Assembly (NCBI GenBank): GCA_964350265.1
Contig: CAYGJZ010000053.1
Coordinates: forward strand, 1 to 29,220
Reading direction: 5' to 3'
DNA from: BQJD01 sp964350265
GTDB taxonomy: Bacteria; Pseudomonadota; Gammaproteobacteria; Arenicellales; CAJQKF01
Length of the DNA: 29,220 nucleotides
A program made the position numbers and the translations under genes. The notes under the pieces are model-generated. The model was not told the origin of the DNA. It saw nothing but the letters and a program-made list of their open reading frames with translations, and searched no databases. The number at the start of each line of letters is the position of its first letter. Position 1 is the first letter of the stretch. Shown here piece by piece: positions 25,137 through 29,220 of the stretch.

Positions 25137-25689
25137 GCTCGACGTACTCGCCGGACTCGGTGTTGACCTTGACCCGGTCGCCGATGTTGACGAAGGTGGG
25201 GACGATGACGCGGATGCCGGTTTCCAGTTCCGCCGGCTTGCCCGACCCGGACGCGGTCTGGCCCTTGACCACCGCCTCGGTGTCCACCACCTGCAACACC
25301 ACGTTGGCGGGCAGTTCGAAACCGATCGGGTTGTCGTTGTGGAAGTTGATCTGCACCTCGGTGTTGGGCAGCAGGTAGCCGATCTGGTCCTGCAGGTCGT
25401 CCGCGGGCAGGAAAAGCTGCTCGTAGGTTTCAAGATCCATGAACACGAGCTGCTCGCCGTCCAGGTACAGGTACTGCATCTGCCGCACCTCGACGTGGGC
25501 CTTTTCCAGCTTGTCCTCGGAGCGGAACCGCTCGTTGAGCTTGGTGCCCTGGTGAATCTCCTTCATTTCCAGCTGCGCGAAGGCGCCGCCCTTGCCCGGC
25601 TTGACGTGGCTTTTCTTGAGCACGCGCCAGAGCTTGTTCTGGTACTCGATGAGGTTGCCGATGCGCACGTCCGACGCGGAGATTTTCAT
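25126..25689 (-). CDS. efp: Translation elongation factor P
   Basis: A 187-residue EF-P that helps ribosomes through polyproline stretches. It has the KOW-like N-terminal domain and two OB folds. The modified tip loop is HVKPGKGGAF with Lys33 at the position lysylated in E. coli (Lys34); a lysine rather than arginine suggests an EpmA-type modification and not rhamnosylation. The C-terminal region includes VVKGQTASGSGKPAELETG and the usual ending SGEYVERAD. The sequence (MKISASDVRIGNLIEYQNKL, KLNERFRSED) looks closer to alphaproteobacterial EF-P than to E. coli EF-P. ATG 25689 was chosen over an upstream frame extension because it is the family start. Confidence 0.94.
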   Translation of the reverse strand: MKISASDVRIGNLIEYQNKLWRVLKKSHVKPGKGGAFAQLEMKEIHQGTKLNERFRSEDKLEKAHVEVRQMQYLYLDGEQLVFMDLETYEQLFLPADDLQDQIGYLLPNTEVQINFHNDNPIGFELPANVVLQVVDTEAVVKGQTASGSGKPAELETGIRVIVPTFVNIGDRVKVNTESGEYVERAD

Positions 25690-25721
25690 GGTAGTGTGGG
25701 TCCGGGTTGAAAAACCGCCGC

Positions 25722-25750
25722 ATTCTAGCAGTTTCGTCACGCCACCCCAA
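25722..25750 (-). promoter_or_regulatory. Probable efp promoter
   Basis: On the minus strand TTGGGG (25750 to 25745) is followed after 17 bases by TAGAAT (25727 to 25722), about 33 bases before the efp ATG. The -10 is good; the -35 is partial. Confidence 0.5.
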
Positions 25751-25772
25751 CGCGCCACCAGGAGGATTTTCC

Positions 25773-26435
25773 GTGTCCGGCAGCCCTGAAACCTTTGCCG
25801 CCGCCGGCTGGTACGAGGCCACCTGCCGCCGCTGCCCGCGGCTGGCCGGGTTCCTCGACGAGGTGGCCGCCGAACACCCGGACTATGCCTGCCGGCCGGT
25901 GCCCCCCTTCGGCGATCCCGATGCCCGCCTGCTGGTGGTCGGGCTGGCGCCGGGCAAGCACGGCGCCAATGCCAGCGGCCGGCCCTTCACCGGCGACCAT
26001 GCCGGCCTGCTGCTCTACCGCACCCTGCACCGGTTCGGCTATGCCAGCGCCGCCGAGTCGCGCCACGCCGGCGACGACCTGCGCCTGCGCAACTGTCGCA
26101 TCACCAACGCGGTGAAGTGCCTGCCGCCGGCCAACAAGCCGGTCACCGCCGAGGTGCGCCAGTGTCAACGATTCCTCGCCGCCGAGATCGATGCGCTGCC
26201 CGGCGGCGCGGTGATCCTCGCCCTCGGCGGGTTGGCCCACGGCGCGGTGCTGCGCTGCCTCGGCGTCCGCCCGGCCGAGTATCCCTTCGGTCACGACGTT
26301 CACCACCGGCTCGGCAACGACCTGCACCTGGTCAGCAGCTACCACTGCAGCCGCTACAATACCCAGACCGGCCGCCTGACCACGCCGATGTTCGAGGCGG
26401 TGTTCCAGACCATCGAGGGGCTGCTCCCGTCTTGA
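25773..26435 (+). CDS. Type-5 (UDGb) uracil-DNA glycosylase, [4Fe-4S]
   Basis: A 220-residue uracil-DNA glycosylase-superfamily protein. The GTG start has a near-ideal AGGAGGA (25760-25766) six bases upstream. Cys18 and Cys21 (CRRC) with Cys116 and Cys131 have the spacing of a 4Fe-4S cluster. The motif GLAPGKHGANASGRPF (58-73) and the C-terminal SYHCSRYNTQTGRL (189-202) are those of family 5 enzymes, which remove uracil, hypoxanthine and related bases. The active-site motif lacks the catalytic Asp of type-1 enzymes, as is usual for family 5. It overlaps uvrC (TTGA), so two DNA repair genes are probably co-expressed. Confidence 0.88.
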   Translation: MSGSPETFAAAGWYEATCRRCPRLAGFLDEVAAEHPDYACRPVPPFGDPDARLLVVGLAPGKHGANASGRPFTGDHAGLLLYRTLHRFGYASAAESRHAGDDLRLRNCRITNAVKCLPPANKPVTAEVRQCQRFLAAEIDALPGGAVILALGGLAHGAVLRCLGVRPAEYPFGHDVHHRLGNDLHLVSSYHCSRYNTQTGRLTTPMFEAVFQTIEGLLPS

Positions 26436-28255
26436 CCCACGCGGCAACACCAACCTTCGACGGGCGGGCCTTCGTCGCCACCGTCCCCGGCCAGCCGGGG
26501 GTGTACGTGATGTACGACGCCGATGACAAGTGCCTCTACGTGGGCAAGGCGCGCAACCTGAAAAAGCGCGTGTCGAGCTACTTCCGTGCCTCCATCACCG
26601 ACGCCAAGACCCGCGCCATGGTCTCGCGCATCCACCGCATGGAGACCCACATCACGCGCAGCGACAGCGAGGCGCTGTTGCTCGAGTACAACCTGATCCA
26701 GTCGCTCAAGCCGCGCTACAACGTGATGATGCGCGACGACAAGAGCTACCCGTGGATCCGGCTCACCGACGAGGACTACCCGCGGCTGGTGTTCTACCGC
26801 GGTTCCACCCGTGGCAGCGGGCGCTTCTTCGGTCCCTATGCCAATGCCGGGGCAGTCCGCGAGGTGCTGGCGCAGATCCACAAGATCATCCCGCTGCGCC
26901 AGTGCGAGGACAGCGTGTTCAAGAACCGCACCCGGCCCTGCCTGCAGTACCAGATCGGCCGTTGCAGCGCGCCGTGCACCGGCGAAATCGGCGCCGAGGA
27001 CTATCGCGACGACGTCGCCCAGGCCGCCTTGCTGCTCGGTGGCGACGACCAGACCCTGGATGAAAGTCTCAACGGGCGCATGACCCGGGCGGCCGAGTCC
27101 ATGGCCTTCGAGGAGGCGGCGAAGTACCGCGACCGCATCCGCCGGCTGCGCCGGATCAAGGTCGGGCAGTTCGTCGCCCACCTGGAAGGCGATGTCGACG
27201 TCATCGCCATGGCCCGGCGCGACCGTCGGTTCTGCATTGCCCTGTCCACCGTGCGCGACGGTCGCAACCTCGGCCAGCGCTTCTTCCTGGACACCGCGCC
27301 GGCCGACTCGGGCGAGCAGGAGATCCTCACCGCCTTCGTCTCCCAGCACTACCAGCGACACCCGCCGCCGGCGGAGATCATCGTCGACCGGCGACTGGAA
27401 GAGGCCGGCTTCCTCGGCGATGCCCTGGGCGAGAACGCCGGTCGTCGGGTGGAAATCAAGTCCCGGGTCCGCGGACGTCGCGGGCACTGGTTGCAGATGG
27501 CCCGGGTCAACGCGGCCAGTCACCTGGAACGCGACTTCGAGGACCGTGGCCGCAACCTCGACCGGTTCACCGAACTGGCCGCCGCCCTGGAGCTCGGCCG
27601 GGTGCCCGAGCGCATCGAGTGCTTCGATGTCAGCCACACCATGGGCGAGCGCACCGTCGCCTCCTGCGTGGTGTTCGACCAGCAGGGCGCGCTGAACAAG
27701 GAGTATCGCCGCTTCAACATCCGCGGCGAGACCGCCGGTGACGACTACGCGGCCATGGCCGAGGTGCTCGAGCGCCGCTACCGGCGGGTCATGGAAGGGG
27801 AGGGCAGGCTGCCCGACCTGGTGCTGGTGGACGGCGGCAAGGGCCAGCTCGGTCGCGCCCTGGACGTCTTTTCCGAGCTCGGGCTGTCGGAACTGGCGGT
27901 GGTGGCGGTGGCCAAGGGATTGGAGCGACGCGGCGGCCAGGAGCGGCTGTTCTTGTCGCCGCAGGGTGCCCCGACTATACTCGATCCGGCATCCGGGGCC
28001 TCTCACCTGGTCCAGGCCATCCGCGACGAGGCACACCGCTTCGCCATCACCGGCCACCGCGCGCGCCGGCAGAAGGCGCGCACCGCCTCCAGGCTGGAAG
28101 ACATCCCCGGCATCGGCGCAACCAGGCGCCGTGCACTGCTGCATCACTTCGGCGGCCTGAAGCAGGTAGGGCAGGCCAGCGTCGACGAACTGGCCAGGGT
28201 ACCGGGAATCAGCAAGACGCTGGCAGAGAAAATTCACCAGACACTGAATCGCTGA
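26432..28255 (+). CDS. uvrC: UvrABC system protein C (excinuclease subunit)
   Basis: A 607-residue nucleotide-excision-repair nuclease (610 in E. coli). The N-terminal GIY-YIG domain (about 18-100) has PGVYVMYDADDKCLYVGKAR. A cysteine motif follows (CLQYQIGRCSAPC, about 170-182). The UVR domain is around 215-250, and the RNase H-like 5' nuclease has ECFDVSHTMGERTVAS and DLVLVDGGKGQL. A C-terminal helix-hairpin-helix pair ends the protein (LEDIPGIGATRRRALLHHFG). It cuts on both sides of a lesion held by UvrB. The start is TTG 26432 inside the stop of the glycosylase gene (TTGA); no ATG or GTG fits better. Confidence 0.96.
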   Translation: MTHAATPTFDGRAFVATVPGQPGVYVMYDADDKCLYVGKARNLKKRVSSYFRASITDAKTRAMVSRIHRMETHITRSDSEALLLEYNLIQSLKPRYNVMMRDDKSYPWIRLTDEDYPRLVFYRGSTRGSGRFFGPYANAGAVREVLAQIHKIIPLRQCEDSVFKNRTRPCLQYQIGRCSAPCTGEIGAEDYRDDVAQAALLLGGDDQTLDESLNGRMTRAAESMAFEEAAKYRDRIRRLRRIKVGQFVAHLEGDVDVIAMARRDRRFCIALSTVRDGRNLGQRFFLDTAPADSGEQEILTAFVSQHYQRHPPPAEIIVDRRLEEAGFLGDALGENAGRRVEIKSRVRGRRGHWLQMARVNAASHLERDFEDRGRNLDRFTELAAALELGRVPERIECFDVSHTMGERTVASCVVFDQQGALNKEYRRFNIRGETAGDDYAAMAEVLERRYRRVMEGEGRLPDLVLVDGGKGQLGRALDVFSELGLSELAVVAVAKGLERRGGQERLFLSPQGAPTILDPASGASHLVQAIRDEAHRFAITGHRARRQKARTASRLEDIPGIGATRRRALLHHFGGLKQVGQASVDELARVPGISKTLAEKIHQTLNR

Positions 28256-28256
28256 C

Positions 28257-28865
28257 ATGCCCCTGAACACGCCGAACATCCTGACCCTGATCCGCATCCT
28301 GATCATCCCGGTCATCATCGTCGTGTACTTCCTGCCGCTGCGCGACGCCCACGCCATCGTCACCTTCCTGTTCGTGTTCGCGGCGCTGACCGACTGGCTC
28401 GACGGTTACCTGGCGCGACGCCTGAACCAGGGTTCTCCCTTCGGCGCCTTCCTCGACCCGGTGGCCGACAAGCTGATCGTGGCCACCGCCCTGATCCTGC
28501 TGGCCAGCGACCGCGAGGTGCTCGACGCGGTCTACAGCAAGATCCTGTTCACCATCGTCACCTGCGTGATCATCGGGCGGGAGATCGCCATCTCGGCCCT
28601 GCGCGAATGGATGGCGGGCATCGGCGCGCGGCGCAGCGTGGCCGTGGGCATGGTCGGCAAGGTGAAGACGGTGGCGCAGATGCTGGCCATCACGCTGTTG
28701 CTGTACTTCCACCCGGTGGCCGGCATCGACGTGTTCAAGGTCGGCGAGATCGCCCTCTACCTGGCCGCCGCGCTCACCCTGTGGTCCATGTTCGTCTACC
28801 TGCGCGCCGCCTGGCCCTCGCTGGTCGCGGACGAACGCGGTTCGCCGGTCGGCCCGGGTACTTGA
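28257..28865 (+). CDS. pgsA: CDP-diacylglycerol-glycerol-3-phosphate 3-phosphatidyltransferase
   Basis: A 202-residue integral membrane enzyme that makes phosphatidylglycerol phosphate. It begins MPLNTPNILTLIRILIIPVI. The CDP-alcohol phosphotransferase motif is complete: DGYLARR, then GAFLDPVADK, giving DG-x2-AR-x8-G-x3-D-x3-D. About five or six membrane helices are visible. It starts one base after the uvrC stop, as in many gammaproteobacteria where uvrC and pgsA are paired. Its stop lies inside the tRNA-Gly promoter. Confidence 0.95.
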   Translation: MPLNTPNILTLIRILIIPVIIVVYFLPLRDAHAIVTFLFVFAALTDWLDGYLARRLNQGSPFGAFLDPVADKLIVATALILLASDREVLDAVYSKILFTIVTCVIIGREIAISALREWMAGIGARRSVAVGMVGKVKTVAQMLAITLLLYFHPVAGIDVFKVGEIALYLAAALTLWSMFVYLRAAWPSLVADERGSPVGPGT

Positions 28866-28889
28866 CAGGCTCCGCGCAGTCGATAGAAT
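28862..28889 (+). promoter_or_regulatory. Strong sigma-70 promoter of tRNA-Gly
   Basis: A perfect TTGACA (28862-28867) and TAGAAT (28884-28889) are separated by 16 bases. The -35 contains the pgsA stop codon. The predicted transcription start near 28896 leaves a leader of about 49 bases. Confidence 0.85.
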
Positions 28890-28944
28890 CACCCCTCCCC
28901 GGTATGCGCGCCCAGCGGCTGCGCGTGCCGGCGGCCTTCCCGGT

Positions 28945-29020
<76 letters not shown>

Positions 29021-29113
29021 TTTCTCTTTCGTTCTCGAAGAATCTCCCCGGCCATCGGCCAGGACACCGCCAGCGCGTGGTATCGCGCTTCCGATGCCGT
29101 GGGCTGGGCCTGT

Positions 29114-29220
29114 CTAGGTCTCCTGCAGCCAGTCCCGGCAGTCCCAGTCCAGCATCGCTTCCAGCCGCCTGATCTCGTCGCGGTAGACCGCCAGCAACAG
29201 GGCACGTGCCCGTTCATCCA
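29114..29220 (-). CDS. C-terminal fragment, possible sulfotransferase family protein
   Basis: The last 34 codons of a minus-strand gene lie here, ending at TAG (29114-29116 as CTA on the plus strand). The visible peptide includes LLAVYRDEIRRLEAMLDWDC and ends RDWLQET. An ending of the form YRxEIxxLExLLxxDLxxWL is common at the C-terminus of bacterial sulfotransferase-domain proteins. With so little sequence this is only suggestive, and the rest lies beyond the window. Confidence 0.45.
   Translation of the reverse strand, partial: DERARALLLAVYRDEIRRLEAMLDWDCRDWLQET

Overview
The window is a GC-rich chromosomal segment of a gammaproteobacterium. Three things point there: RF2 with an E. coli-like +1 frameshift site, an LPS/envelope gene cluster (lolC-lolD, DUF2062, comEC, exbB-exbD, msbA, lpxK, kdsB, LMW phosphatase) whose order resembles the cluster I recall from Pseudomonas and relatives, and proton-pumping PntAB. 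The free-living, possibly chemolithotrophic or Chromatiales-like lifestyle is only a guess. I see no insertion sequence, prophage or CRISPR array; nearly everything is core metabolism. The long overlapping antisense reading frames are by-products of high GC.

Region 1 (1-3826) is the most accessory-looking part. It holds the 5' part of a yccA-like membrane protein gene, tRNA-Ser(UGA), and an ECF sigma factor gene transcribed away from a ferritin-like lipoprotein gene and an overlapping class I cytochrome c gene. A thioredoxin-fold redoxin gene converges on these. Between the sigma factor and the ferritin-like gene lies a perfect 14-bp inverted repeat whose arms each carry an ECF-type -35 element, so one sigma factor could drive itself and the redox genes. 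The redoxin gene is interrupted by 100 N flanked by a 55-bp exact duplication; collapsing the duplication restores one 200-residue reading frame, so the gap is very probably an assembly artefact.

Region 2 (3827-11046) is central metabolism: a mercaptopyruvate/thiosulfate sulfurtransferase, a short malic enzyme, succinyl-CoA synthetase (sucC, sucD), and, convergent to these, the transhydrogenase genes pntA and pntB. A 13-codon open frame links the malic enzyme stop to the sucC start with ATGA overlaps at both ends.

Region 3 (11257-13863) is translation: prfB, read through a programmed +1 frameshift, followed closely by lysS. Region 4 (13938-25115) is the envelope cluster: lipoprotein sorting (lolC/E-type permease, lolD), a DUF2062 membrane protein on the other strand, the DNA-uptake channel comEC, an ExbB/ExbD motor, MsbA, LpxK, KdsB, a low-molecular-weight phosphatase and the muropeptide-recycling enzyme NagZ. 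From exbB to nagZ the genes overlap or lie within 8 bases of each other, which suggests one transcription unit.

Region 5 (25126-29220) contains efp on the minus strand, then a type-5 uracil-DNA glycosylase, uvrC and pgsA in tight order. tRNA-Gly(GCC) follows with its own strong promoter over the pgsA stop codon. The window ends in the 3' end of a minus-strand gene that may encode a sulfotransferase.
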